Below, piece by piece: positions 45,080 through 55,549 of a stretch of DNA of 64,000 nucleotides. Position 1 is the stretch's first letter. Each line of letters starts with the position of its first letter. The position numbers were made by a program, and so were the translations under genes. Under the pieces are notes generated by a model. That model saw nothing but the letters and a program-made list of their open reading frames with translations. It made no database searches and was not told the DNA's origin. Source of the stretch: Podospora pseudoanserina (taxonomy: Eukaryota; Ascomycota; Sordariomycetes; Sordariales; Podosporaceae); NCBI RefSeq assembly GCF_035222485.1, contig NW_026946672.1:1550001-1614000 (forward strand), read 5' to 3'.

Positions 45080-47011
45080 TTAAACAATCTCAATCACCAC
45101 AACCTCCAAGTCATATATCCACCGCGCTTGGTAAGCATCTACCATGCCAACCCTCCTGAAACGTCCGTTAGACAGCTCTTCAAGCACTAGACCCTCCCCA
45201 TTCCAGTCCTCGTCCCACTGAAGGAAAACAAAAACAATCCCACTCGTTCTCGGCCCAATATCATCAAAATGAACGTTCCCAATCTGGCTGTGCTTCCCGT
45301 CTTCATTCAATACCATAAGCTCCCATCTGCCGGCCTTTTCACGCACAAAAGGCTCTCTTAAAACTGCCGCCTTAATGCGTAACGAACCATCCGTCACCTC
45401 CCCGAACGGCGCCTCCACAGCTGCAAGGCTGACCCAACAGTCCACCACCTCCATCTGCCTATACTTTGAAGCATCCACCATGAACGTAGCATTGTCATAG
45501 TATACCCCCCAATTCACGCTCGCCCACGACCACGACGGAGCACGGTATCTCGCCGGCCTCGAAGACTTGGGGTCGAGTTCCTTCTCCCTGACCGCCCTCC
45601 AAAGAAGGTCAGGCACCAAAGACTTTTTCCACAGTCCTGCAAGGTAGGAATCCCCAGTCACGCGGGAGAACTGCTCTGCGACGCCTGTCAGAGCGGGCAG
45701 CTTGTCCCCCTCGTGAGAGTGCCATCGCAGTGTGAAAGAAGCGACGATTTCAAGCCACGCAACACGCGCCTCCCATTTCTCTTGGGGCGACAACTCTTTG
45801 GATCGTTGGCCTGATATTGAACAAGCGAGGATCCGGGGAAGGCGCACTCTGCTTGGTCCGCAGAGCGCCTGGCCTATGCTGACGGCTTCGGTCTGGCAGT
45901 TGTATTTGAGGGTCTCGCTGTCGTAGATCAGAGTGCGCGAGGGGAGGACCTGCTCTTGCAGCGTCCAGGCGCGGGAGTCGATTGGTTCGACGGGGAGGCC
46001 TGATTTCCCATGAGGGGAGTATGCTTCGTGTGTGTCGAGAAGGGAGACGATGCCTACTCTGCTTCCTGTTGGGTCTCGGGGGTTGTTGTTGTGGAAGGGT
46101 ACACGTGCTGATGGGTTTCTCTGCCGCCGGGTTTGCCTCAGGAAGCCTTCCCTTGAGGTAGCTGCGCTGGCTGCTATGATGGTGAGGTAGCTCTCGCGGT
46201 AGATGCGGCTCATTTGACAAATTTGTTTCAACTTGTCGGCGTCGGAATCTTGGATGATGCAGAGAGCATCAACCCAGAGGTATCGGTGCTTGAGAGAGTG
46301 GGTAACGAATATGGCATCGCGGATGGTTCGTGGGAGGCTTGAGATGGGTATCCCATGGCCGACAATCTCTTCGATGTTGGAAGTGGTGAGTTTGAGAGGC
46401 TGGTCAATGCCCCAGACGTAGCTCAGCGTTATATACAGGCCTGGCTGAGTTCCATGTGTGAGAATGAGTCTAGGGTTTGACGGATCTGAGCAATCGATGA
46501 CGCGGTCTGGAAGCAGCGTGAATAGATCGGGGCTTTGGCAGTCTGCGTGAAACTTGACGCAGTTGTCGATGCATTCCCGAGCTAAGGCGAAGCTCTCCGG
46601 GGTACAGAGGTCTGTAATTTGTTCACGGGCCGCAAAATGAACGGCTGCTGGATCGCCTGCGACAGTGTAGATGTGATACAAGTTGGTGATTCCTTTACCA
46701 TTGATTACGACCCGAACTTCCAGTTGACTCTGCCGTGGGGTCCATGAATGGTTGTCCACATTATCGAGGCCCACGAAGACGGTGACAGTGGTTCCCCCAG
46801 GAGGGTATCCCAGCATCTTTATAAGTCTGTTGAGTTCGCCACACCAAGTGCATCCTCGCCTGACGGCCCCTTGCACGGCTTCATAGGAAGTGTCATATGT
46901 ATACATGTCTTCTGGGGTCGTGTTCAAAAGGGACCTCCAACCATCAGGCGAAAAGATGGTCTTGAGATCTGTTTCGCAGACAAGCGAGAGCGGATCCAGT
47001 AACTGTTCCAT
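45080..47011 (-). CDS. HET-domain protein (heterokaryon incompatibility type)
   Basis: Single exon of 643 aa from the ATG at 47011. The HET domain spans about residues 193-354: YITLSYVWG (193-201), LPRTIRDAI, RYLWVDALCIIQD (244-256), ESYLTIIAASA and DSRAWTLQEQVLPSR (346-360). Such domains trigger cell death when non-self is recognised at hyphal fusion, and fungal genomes carry dozens. The N-terminal 190 residues contain a CTWCGELNRLIKML segment common in this gene class; the C-terminal part has APSWSWASVNWG. No NACHT, WD40 or other sensor is fused. The frame extends further upstream without a better start. Specific partner unknown. Confidence 0.9.
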   Translation of the reverse strand: MEQLLDPLSLVCETDLKTIFSPDGWRSLLNTTPEDMYTYDTSYEAVQGAVRRGCTWCGELNRLIKMLGYPPGGTTVTVFVGLDNVDNHSWTPRQSQLEVRVVINGKGITNLYHIYTVAGDPAAVHFAAREQITDLCTPESFALARECIDNCVKFHADCQSPDLFTLLPDRVIDCSDPSNPRLILTHGTQPGLYITLSYVWGIDQPLKLTTSNIEEIVGHGIPISSLPRTIRDAIFVTHSLKHRYLWVDALCIIQDSDADKLKQICQMSRIYRESYLTIIAASAATSREGFLRQTRRQRNPSARVPFHNNNPRDPTGSRVGIVSLLDTHEAYSPHGKSGLPVEPIDSRAWTLQEQVLPSRTLIYDSETLKYNCQTEAVSIGQALCGPSRVRLPRILACSISGQRSKELSPQEKWEARVAWLEIVASFTLRWHSHEGDKLPALTGVAEQFSRVTGDSYLAGLWKKSLVPDLLWRAVREKELDPKSSRPARYRAPSWSWASVNWGVYYDNATFMVDASKYRQMEVVDCWVSLAAVEAPFGEVTDGSLRIKAAVLREPFVREKAGRWELMVLNEDGKHSQIGNVHFDDIGPRTSGIVFVFLQWDEDWNGEGLVLEELSNGRFRRVGMVDAYQARWIYDLEVVVIEIV

Positions 47012-47337
47012 GGATGCAAGTGAGAGTCTTTTCCACTTCTGTAAAAAAAAATCAAGTTGTTGAAAATAGGTAATAATCCCAGGACTAGCCCTGACTTGTA
47101 GAATGCAAACTTGAGCCAACATAAGCCACGCCCGCCCCACATGCTTAGGCGCCTAGGTGGGAAATATTCCTTTGCTATCATGGGAAGCCTAAACAGTGCC
47201 CCAATGCGCTCTGATTTAATTGGCAGCCATGAGGGAGGTGGCGCAAGGGCAGTATTAGCTTTTTTTGTTCACATCCACCCAACAGGTTCAGACCATTTGT
47301 TCTCTTACTTAAAGGCTTTCATAGTAACAGGTAAAAA

Positions 47338-50300
47338 CTACATAGCGCTACGCTGTGAGTTGTGGAAAGTGTCACTTAAGTACCTGCCGTTTTGCTCCCA
47401 GAAAGCCAGCATGTGGCCACCAGTGAACTTAGCATGTGTATTTGTAAGTCGAAACGGTGTGTTCAGTGGCCCTTCAGTTACATAGACGGACAGGTGAAAT
47501 GTCACCTGCACCGCCAATATCTTCAGACGTTGGTCAACGTCTTCGAAAAGACTCGACCGCAACTTGTTGGACACGTCGGTGACCACAAAAGTGGCAGCAG
47601 GCTTTGCGTCTTGCTTGGGAGCGGGATGTCCAGCACCGACACGCAATGGGCTTTTCCAGTGCTTCGTAGGTTGATAACCATCGCCAAGGGATCGTGGTAA
47701 GTATTCCGAGACCTGGCAGCATTCCCCGTCAGCTATGAGTACCGTACTTATCTCACGGGGAGGACTTCAGCAAGCAAGGTGTACGTATCTCACCATGTAT
47801 TCTCCCATAAACTGCGGGTCGTTGTGCCTCATTCCACCAAAGGTAACAGACAAAGGTCTCAGCGGAACAATACCATCCTTGATGTCGTGAAAAGTGTGGT
47901 TGGCGGCGGGTTCCCGAGACTCAAGATACTCCTTGTAAAGCCCTGCCACCGGCCTTACAGCACCATTGTCCTTGGAGTTCCCAGCGCTGGCGTGGTTTCT
48001 GCTAGCAGGACCCTGCTCTCCGTGTGATTTCTGAAATTCGCGATCGCCGGTTGACAGGTCTCTCGCGGTAGGAGCGGATGAAAGCGTAATGCTGGCGCAC
48101 CGCTTGCACGATGAGATGGCTGATTGGGTTAGGTATGTATGTTAGATGACGGGCTCGGCGGGTCCTATCATGGCGCCAGAGAACTCACCTTGCTCCATAG
48201 AATTTGCTACGTCGTCCCATTCTGGGACGTCTTCCGGCACGCCTCTCCTGCGAAGGCTCGCGTCAACTCTTTCGGCGTTCCTTTCGGTGAGAACGTGGTG
48301 TAGCAGCAATGTGCATTCGCCGTCCAAGATGTTCAGCCATACCCGAAGCTCCTACAGTAATTCAAGAGATGAGAACCCTAAAACCGCTTCCTCCGAGGAT
48401 ATGTATACGTCGAGCATATTTGGATGCAGATGCAGCGCCACGCACCAGTTTGGGTCCGGCCCCGTTGCCCAGTACCTTTATCTCCCAATCGAACTCAATT
48501 TTTCCCAGTAGGGATACATGAATGTGATTGAGCTGCGATACGATAGCTCGCCTCTCCGCGATACTGGTGTTGCTAGAAAGGAGACTGCAGAGGCGAGCTG
48601 TCAGTGACTGCTATACTCTCAAGTCTACCTATGATATAGACATGGACGAAGGTCAAGCGGGAGAACGGTTGGGAGTCGGAGGAAGAAAAGCGGTTCAATA
48701 GCATACCAGGCAATGTGCTGTGCTTTGGCACGAAGGCTCATAGTGTGGACAGGGCTATGTCCAGCGTCGTTTTGGACATGCGACACCTTGACTGCCAGTT
48801 TTAATAACATGCGATCCTCCAGTTGAAGGAGCTGGAACAGGTTCGAACAAGCTCGCATATTTGATAAGCTCATGGTCAGGAGGGCCACTCTCCCTTCAGA
48901 ACTTGCAAGCAGATGTGGACGGTCCGCAATATACCAGTCACCCCCGCGAAGGCTGGGTATGGCAGATCTGAGCTGGTAGAGCTGTTCCCCGGATTCTCCC
49001 AGCCATACTGGGAATATATTTAATGCCTTCAGCTGCAACACCTCAGCATCCCGATTCTCCTTCCACGCTTTTGGTTGGATTAGTGCGCTGGTGGCCTTGA
49101 GAACGTGCTGGATATGCTCTAGCGAATATGACGGAACTATACGACAAGCCTCGTTGACGAGGTCTTTCAGTGCAGCATTCAGAATTTTTAGCGAGTCACG
49201 GAAGAATGATTCAAGCTCTGGATAGTGCTGGATGATGCGTGGCGTCCGTTTCAAGCAACCCGGGCCATCCCACACGCAAACGTCGGTGCTGAGCCAAACA
49301 CCCACAGAAGCAGACCTCCCCTTTCAGGAGAAACAGCAGCTTAAGCTTTGCAAATGCTTTCCTGTTGCCTCTCATTAACTTAAAATATCACAAAATGAGA
49401 TAAAGTCGCCATACCTCGTATAGCCTTGATTTTCATCTGTCAGACTCGCATGGAGGTGTTGATAGAGTCTTAACACTTCATCTCGCGTTGCTTCTGCGTG
49501 TTGTAACCACCGTAGCCGTGTGATATAAGCGTCTGCGTTTACTGAGGTCTGCGCCCCCAGGTACTTCAGAACATTCCATGCGACATCTTCTGGGTCTGGA
49601 ATGGCAAGGACGTAGGACCCAGGCTTTTCGGATGATGACAATAATGCATCAGGCTAGACAGGACGGCTTGCCGTGGCAGAAAAGTCCTATCAAGAGAGCG
49701 GCGGACGTTGTCATTGATGCAACAGGCACTTAGGGTTGCCAGCTCTGATCTCAAACGCTGCCTCGAGGTTTTCAAGGTCGCTTTTTCTGATTCGGCGAGG
49801 GATATGGGATTCTGACTCGGATTCTCGGTCGTCCACTACATAATAGCGGTAGTGTTCCCACCTTCGACAAAGAAGTTTTAGCCATTTGTTACACTCTGAC
49901 TGCTCAGCCAGGGATCGAAAGTCGGCAGATAGGACAAAGCCCAGATTGCCAGGGCCGTTCAGGTCGACGAGACGAGGAAAAACGGTAACGTGTAGATTTA
50001 ACTGTAACCAATCGATCCAGTTCGGACAGTGGGTAAGTGGTGGCGACGCCTCTTTATGGAGAAACGCGAATGAGTGTTCGTGTGAGGCCAAGAGTTGGCT
50101 AGCAGAAAATGGGTCGTTAGAGCGCACATAAATTCGGGAAGCTCGACAAGGGCGAAGGTTTTCCGCAACAAGCCAGAGGTCGGCCTTCGTCCGTCCTGCT
50201 GCCCACCTAGCCCGGTAGAGAAACTGAGCGTGGCTTATTAAGGCGCGATGTGAAGTATCTTGCACATCGGCACTGGGCCGTACCCGATGTGCTGCTAATA

Positions 50301-52159
50301 TCCTTTCGCAGATATCTGCCTGTTGAACCCTCCTTGCACCTAAGCTCTCTGCTAGCCGCCTTCTGTGAGAGTTTTGCGCAGCCTGAGGGGAAATCTCTGC
50401 CAGTCTAAGTCCTTTGGGTACGACCAAGTCGTTGTCATCAAGCGGTTTGCCTAATACATCTTCGGACTTTGCGGAGACCCATCGACCGTTACGTAACGGG
50501 ACGATCTCGAGCTTCAATATGTCGCCCATGTGGTCTCCAAGAAGGTCACATAGCACTTTACTAATCTTCGCGTGCCACGAATCTGGCATTGACCGAAAGT
50601 TGTGTGTTTCGTTCGTAATAAACAAACTTATTTCCTTGATAAATTGCGTTTTAGACAGAATATTAACACCAAGCTTGCATTATCCGCTCTTGCAGATCTG
50701 CATGGTACTTGTTAAATAAATGGAGAAACGTAGAGTAGTCTTGTAAAATCAATGGCCTGTTATGGTCGTCAGTGTAAGGGTCGGAAACGCAGGTGAGCTT
50801 TTCTGGGGCCATGAGGTGCCCGGTATCTGACTCTAATACTGGTGTTCGAGACAATAGGGTAATAATATTTCCTGGAAGAGGCTCAAAAAGCTGTCTGTTG
50901 TTGGGAAGGGCAGATAATACGGCCAGGTATAGCGAAGATGTCTACTATTCAGGGCGTGAACCGCCCTGAGGAAAGCTTTAGGAAGCTTATACAAAAAGAC
51001 TTGATTGCGGGCCGAAGATATATCGATATCTTCACGGTTGGCAATGAGATCAAAGTCGGCATGGCAAACGAACTGCACCCTTGTCAGTTGACCGGAGTGT
51101 CTGAGAAGAACAAAATCACTGCTTGACGGACCCTGTACCTATAGTCTCGGATAGGAAGAAAAGCGAATGTAAAGTACGTGATATTTAAGCTCAGGGATCG
51201 GGGCTACGGAAAGACCAAGACTATGTCTGACTATTCGTTGATCCCGTGTGAATCGGTCGATAGCAATCCAGATACACTATTCCTGTAAAGCACAAGAGGA
51301 GACTGCTCACTGTCTGGGAGTTTAAGGATCTGTAATTCGCCAGGTTTGCACGTGTTGTTCGGCCGTGTAAGATCGAAAGTAACTTCTTTGCCATGGAGAC
51401 CATCGTAGACAATACGGATATGCACTCTTCTTGTCTCCGAAGAAAGAGTATGCTGCTCAAATCCAATCTCTCGAGTTCTTGAAGAATCTCACTGGCATCG
51501 CACTCGGGAGAAAGGTGGAGGAGGAGCGATGTCCACCCAGCGATGCGCTCTTCCGGGAACGTTGACCACACCGGTATCATCATGCCGATACTTTCCCTAG
51601 AATCGAACTTGAAGGAGTAACAGCCAGATGCGATGTACACTGATTCGGCAACCTTGAAAACAGACTTGAAGCCAATTCCTTTCCGGCCGATGCGAGTGCT
51701 CAAGCTTCGTGTTTTTGAACTGCTGCCCATACTGCAGATGGCTTCTACGTCTTCCATTGTGAACCCAGTTTCATTGGAATCAAACCGAAGCACTCGATTT
51801 TTTACGTGATAGTTAGTGTGGGGTCATGGGCGACGTAATTGTTGTCATCAACATTCTGTATCAGCTCCCACAAGAAATGGGAGGGCCTTCGGTACATGTT
51901 TTTTGCAAGCCTGCGACAAGTTAGAACGTAGTTGTGACGTGGCGGAGAGGATGCCTTGCAAGTTCGCGATTCCCTGTTGGTCTTTGGGATATCCGGTAGG
52001 ATGGCCTACGCCTTTTAAGTCTTTTATTCTCATTATGTGACGCTCAGCGCCGGACGTCGAGACTGGCGTCTGGCCGGACACCTCTGCAACCGCAGAGTCA
52101 TGCTGGGCAAGGCCGTCGCGACCCGTTGCCGGGCGAGCCAGTCGTTTCGCCAACCACAT
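47338..52159 (-). pseudogene. Decayed NO VEIN/sacsin-like ATPase gene with DUF3883-like end
   Basis: Broken frames in order along the minus strand rebuild the layout of the large fungal HATPase/NOV proteins. Near 51840-51900 is the N-box ELIQNVDDNNY, near 51775 DSNETGFTMEDVEAI (G1-type), near 51680 IGRKGIGFKSVFKVAE (G2-type): all three Bergerat-fold ATP motifs. Then come HIRIVYDGLHGKEVTFDL (51425), FVCHADFDLIANREDID (51075), a long intact piece 50625-49711, and pieces at 49641-49375 and 49305-48625. At the 3' end, FMGEYMV (about 47800) and VTFHLSVYVTEGPLNTPFRL (about 47500) match the DUF3883-like C-terminus. Frameshifts fall at about 51905, 51797, 51425 and 50840, with several more downstream. 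No intron model repairs them. Neighbour of an intact HET gene. Confidence 0.75.
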
Positions 52160-52545
52160 TCAGGCAGGTCGTTAGGTTTGGTGTAGTCCAGTTGAAAGAG
52201 CAATGAGTTGGTAGCGGTATCTGGCTACGAGTTTACGAGAAGTTCAGTGCTTTTTGGGTATCTTAGATAAAGTAAGTAGTATATATACAAGTTAAAAATG
52301 CTGAGGTTAGGCAACTGGTAATAGGTTGGGTACCGATATGACCTTGACTTTCCTTCTTGTCCAATCGCATTTGAGCTGTCCGAAAACATTGCTTATGGCG
52401 GGATAAATTTGTCACTGGAATTAAGGTACGAAGTGGAAGTAACAGAGATTTTACCACTTCTATTTCCCGATGGCAAGACTGTCGTGGGGCCCTTGGGAAA
52501 GGCGTCAAAAAGATAATACCGATATTGTTTTTGGTGCTCACGGGC
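52160..52545. other. Short intergenic region
   Basis: Between the decayed ATPase gene and the hypothetical Thr/Pro-rich frame. It contains an AGTAGTATATATAC stretch near 52270. No gene seen. Confidence 0.4.
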
Positions 52546-53097
52546 CTACAGGCCATGGTTGGAAGACAGTTTGAACATCTGAACGAAGAATTGGACTGAC
52601 TGCCAAGGCGCGGCCAAAGCATGGCAGGCAGGTGAGGTGATTTTGATGTGTAAGCCGTTGGCGCCGTTGACATTGAAGCTGATGGTGAGAGTAGGCACGG
52701 ACCGTAGAGAGAATGGGTATCGTGTTGAGGATGTGGGAGAGCAGTCGGGAGCGCAGGTGGGTTGGTTGATGGAAGTCGTGGGCAGTGATGGGACGGGAAG
52801 GCCTTGTGCAGGGAGGTTGATGGGTGTAGGTGCCAGTGCTAATTTCCATGCCGGTGCCAGTGCTAGGTCGATTCCAGGGCTAGTGAGGGTGCCAATGAGG
52901 ACCTGGGTGGTGGATGTGATGATGGATGTCATGATGGATATGGGTGGTGTTGAGAAAGGGTTAGGTTTAGTAGAGAGCGGTGAGGGTTGGCAGTATTGGA
53001 TGTGGGTACCTTGATGGGCAGGCGCGAGGTGCCCCACAATATCGGAGGTGGTGGTCATCGGTTGCTGGTCATCCATCTCAGTCAACACCGCAGACAT
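52546..53097 (-). CDS. Hypothetical Thr/Pro/Ser-rich protein
   Basis: An open frame of 183 aa from the first ATG (MSAVLTEMDDQQPMTTTSD). It is rich in Thr, Pro, Ser and Ile, with a less biased C-terminal part (LTISFNVNGANGLHIKI, then WQSVQFFVQMF). No domain recognised, no signal peptide. A possible 5' splice site (AAGGTACCC) occurs early, so the true structure may differ. Codon third positions favour C, as in neighbouring real genes, which is the main support. It could be an orphan gene or a chance frame. Confidence 0.35.
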   Translation of the reverse strand: MSAVLTEMDDQQPMTTTSDIVGHLAPAHQGTHIQYCQPSPLSTKPNPFSTPPISIMTSIITSTTQVLIGTLTSPGIDLALAPAWKLALAPTPINLPAQGLPVPSLPTTSINQPTCAPDCSPTSSTRYPFSLRSVPTLTISFNVNGANGLHIKITSPACHALAAPWQSVQFFVQMFKLSSNHGL

Positions 53098-53433
53098 AAC
53101 TGAGATACGTGCCCTGTTGGCCTTCCTGAGAGAGAACAATTCTGGGGGTAGAAGTAATGAGAAGCGCCGATAAAAGGAAGCTCCGAGTCGGGGCCGCTAA
53201 CCGCCAAAACAGAAAGAACTCGGGTTTGTAAATAGGACAATGTTCCGAACTCAACTCATTTTGATCATGATTCATAAACGGTGATCCAACATCAAATCGC
53301 AATAGTCTCAAGCTTGACTGCAAGCAGAGTTAACCTATTGTTCAAAGACATCTTTTTTTTCCAAATTGCACCATGCATTGTTCTGTTGTACAAGTCTATT
53401 ATTCACAGTTCATCATCCTAAAAATATTCGTCT
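53098..53433. other. Intergenic flank of the small Cys-rich cluster
   Basis: No gene seen; right side becomes AT-rich before the TATA-like element of cluster member A. Confidence 0.4.
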
Positions 53434-53496
53434 ATTTAAGTACGAGAACTTCTTCCCTCATCATCATCCAAGTTTTTCTCATCATCATCCTTCTCA
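53434..53496 (+). promoter_or_regulatory. TATA-like box and CTC(ATC)n leader of cluster member A
   Basis: TATTTAAG near 53433-53440 is followed by CCTCATCATCATCC and TCTCATCATCATCC. The same pair of elements, in the same order, precedes member B on this strand and member C on the other strand. Confidence 0.6.
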
Positions 53497-53602
53497 TGCC
53501 CACTATTTGAGCTTTCTGACTATTCATCCCAGTATCCCGCAAAGCCTCAAATCATCACGAACACCAACACTTACAAACCAATCACCCCAAACAACAGGCA
53601 CC

Positions 53603-53800
53603 ATGTGTGTTTTCTATGAGTGGTTCTACTCCTGCAGTTGCAAGGTGCCGGGGTTGCTGCAATGCATCCACTGGTGTCCCGACGAGGAGCCCTGCCAATA
53701 CCCTAGACCGCCAATCAAGAAGCATATGGACCATTCTTGCCCGCAGCTTCAGCGGGAGGGTAGACGCCTTCATCATGCAGGTGAGAAAGTGCGTAGGTAG
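53603..53800 (+). CDS. Small Cys-rich protein, cluster member A
   Basis: A 65-aa frame beginning MCVFYEWFYSCSCKV and continuing with further Cys/His (IHWCPDEEPCQYP, MDHSCPQ). Its start aligns without gaps with members B, C and G: M-C-x-(F/Y/H)-x4-x-(S/A/G)-C-(S/G)-C. The ATG context (GGCACCATGTG) is good. The last codons before the stop contain CAG-GTGAG, a possible splice donor, so the true C-terminus may come from a downstream exon. No signal peptide. Small fungal proteins opening MCxY with spaced Cys/His are common but unnamed; a zinc-binding fold is inference. Confidence 0.6.
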   Translation: MCVFYEWFYSCSCKVPGLLQCIHWCPDEEPCQYPRPPIKKHMDHSCPQLQREGRRLHHAGEKVRR

Positions 53801-53863
53801 TGAATAGCAGGTGACCTTTTTCCCTGGTAGAGGAGGCGGTAGGATTAAGATGGTGGTCGATTT

Positions 53864-53880
53864 CTTCCCCTGGTGGGGAG
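53864..53880 (+). other. Hairpin downstream of member A
   Basis: CTTCCCCTGGTGGGGAG forms a 5-bp stem (TCCCC/GGGGA) with a TGGT loop, 64 nt after the stop. Close relatives follow members B, C and G. Confidence 0.6.
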
Positions 53881-54244
53881 ACGAGGATGGCAAGTGTCAT
53901 TCTAGATCATATTGTTATAAACATGTCCTTTTTTACCATCAAGAACTAATACTATACCATACTTGTGCTAATTGTGATGTGATATCTATCATCTGACTTC
54001 TTCTTTACCAGGCACCTTTTTCGTTAGGAACTTGGAGAGAGATATACCAACTGTAAAGACCTTGGCAGTACGTCTACAGATATTGTTTAAGGACGCCCCA
54101 TCGTCTCAACAACTTTATTGTTCATGGAACAAATTGAGTAGTACACAGGCTAATCACACAGTACAACCACCAAAGCATTGTATCAACTGCATCCTATTAT
54201 CAATAACCCCATTGCCAACCCTCACTACCCCCTCCCAACACCAT

Positions 54245-54300
54245 TATTTAAGCGCCACCCTTTCCTCACCATTCATCTCAGCTTCTTCTCATCATCATCA
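54245..54300 (+). promoter_or_regulatory. TATA-like box and CTC(ATC)n leader of member B
   Basis: TATTTAAG at about 54245-54252 and TTCTCATCATCATCA at 54286-54300, the same arrangement as before member A, 147 bp before the ATG. Confidence 0.55.
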
Positions 54301-54391
54301 GTACATTTATACACTCGAGACGTTTTGACAAAGTCTCCCCCCTAACCCAAACCAAACTCTCAACAAACCATTCCACTTCACTTACACAACC

Positions 54392-54598
54392 ATGTGTGAA
54401 TACGAGCAATAGTTCCTCGCCTGTGGGTGTCCTGCTGGCTCTGTCCAGGTGTCCTACCTCTGCGCTGAGGTCAGAATTGCTGGCTGAGCTTGCCAGAGCC
54501 CTCAACCGATTATTAGGCGATATCATCAGCACATGTGTGCTGTTCATACTCCTCCTCCTCCTAAGAAGAGACGGAGTTACAAGCAGGTGAGTTGTTGA
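54392..54598 (+). pseudogene. Decayed small Cys-rich copy, cluster member B
   Basis: Opens MCEYEQ, then a TAG at 54410-54412, then FLACGCPAGSVQVSYLCAEV; a second in-frame TGA lies at 54485-54487. After that the frame stays sensible (CQSPQPIIRRYHQHMC, then HTPPPPKKRRSYKQ) up to CAG-GTGAG at about 54584, the same place where member A has CAG-GTGAG. Both stops are explained by single C-to-T changes (CAG to TAG, CGA to TGA). The TAG change is in the CpA context typical of RIP; one cannot tell RIP from ordinary decay with two sites. Promoter and 3' hairpin are kept. Confidence 0.6.
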
Positions 54599-54613
54599 GA
54601 AAACATGACAGTA

Positions 54614-54631
54614 CTTCCACAGGTGGGGAAG
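54614..54631 (+). other. Hairpin downstream of member B
   Basis: CTTCCACAGGTGGGGAAG: stem CTTCC/GGAAG with the GGTGGG core shared with the hairpins after A and G. Confidence 0.5.
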
Positions 54632-55122
54632 GATAAGACGTGTTTTGGTAGAATGCCTACAGGTAAGTAAGTGAATGGTGGTGGTGATCAACCAACCCCT
54701 TTTTTATCTTTGGGAATTTTGATTCCAAAAACGAATGAATTTCTTTTTTCTTGGACTTCTATTATCTTTTATCCTTGATGTAATTGTGCTTTGTGATTAC
54801 GATACTATATATTTGACCTCATATATGTCTTTCTCTCTGTCTGACTGTTGACGGAAGACTTCAAGGACTTGCAAAGACTCCTCTTACCTAACTCAAGACC
54901 ATTGAGTAAATGTCCTTTCACCAAATGTTACGAGATTTACACACAATTTAAGTGTGTATGTAAAGCTGGTGCAGTATGGTAGGTACTAAACAATAGGCTT
55001 ACAAAGTCACAGATCATAAAAGTGACACAGATCAATCAACAATATACACAACAAACGCATGAACTGGCACACAATATTTCTTTCGAAAGATCTTTTTTTA
55101 TTTTGATCATCACCCCCACCAC
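54632..55122. other. AT-rich spacer in the small-gene cluster
   Basis: Between the 3' ends of members B (plus) and C (minus). No frame with recognisable content; several short AT runs. Confidence 0.4.
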
Positions 55123-55145
55123 AGCTCCCACCAGGGGAGGGAGCT
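55123..55145 (-). other. Hairpin downstream of member C
   Basis: On the minus strand AGCTCCC pairs with GGGAGCT around the loop TCCCCTGGT. The CCCCTGGTGGG core is the same as after members A and G. It lies about 70-90 nt past the end of the minus-strand frame. Confidence 0.6.
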
Positions 55146-55212
55146 AGGTTTTATTAGTATATTATGAACTTACCCGTCATGTCTCAAAGATGACTGACTG
55201 TCTTCTGCAAAC

Positions 55213-55381
55213 TTAACAGAACCTGTCATCCTCACATTTCTCGCAACAAGACAAAATATACTCGCGCATGAAAATCCACTCCACACAGACCCAAAGCCAC
55301 ATGGGCGCTTTTCTCGGCGCGGACCACATGGCCGGGGATGATGCAGCCGCAGCCGTAGCAGTATTGGGTGTGAATGCACAT
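55213..55381 (-). CDS. Small Cys-rich protein, cluster member C (minus strand, possible frameshift)
   Basis: The frame starts at the ATG at 55381, MCIHTQYCYGCGCII, aligning with members A, B and G. Read straight, it gives 49 aa ending at 55232. A one-base shift at the TATATTTT stretch near 55258 instead yields a Cys-rich end (ILSCCEKCEDDRFC) with a stop at 55213, which looks more like the original C-terminus. So this is either a 49-aa protein, a frameshifted copy, or a sequencing error. The promoter side carries ATATATAAA and an ATC run; the 3' side carries the shared hairpin. Confidence 0.5.
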
Positions 55382-55486
55382 GTTGTTGTTGTTGTTGTTG
55401 GGTGGTGTGGATGGATGCGAGCAAAGTGTTGTTGTGAGAGGTGGAGAGATGATGTGGTGGTTGGTTACTTACCGGAAGTAGTAAAT

Positions 55487-55549
55487 GGTGATGATGATGA
55501 TGATGATGGGATGAGAGGATTTGAGGCGGGGAAGAGCGGGTTTATATAT
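55487..55549 (-). promoter_or_regulatory. TATA-like box and (ATC)n leader of member C
   Basis: On the minus strand ATATATAAAC at about 55540-55549 is followed by CTCTCATCCC and then seven ATC units at about 55487-55508, the mirror of the arrangement at members A and B. Confidence 0.55.
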
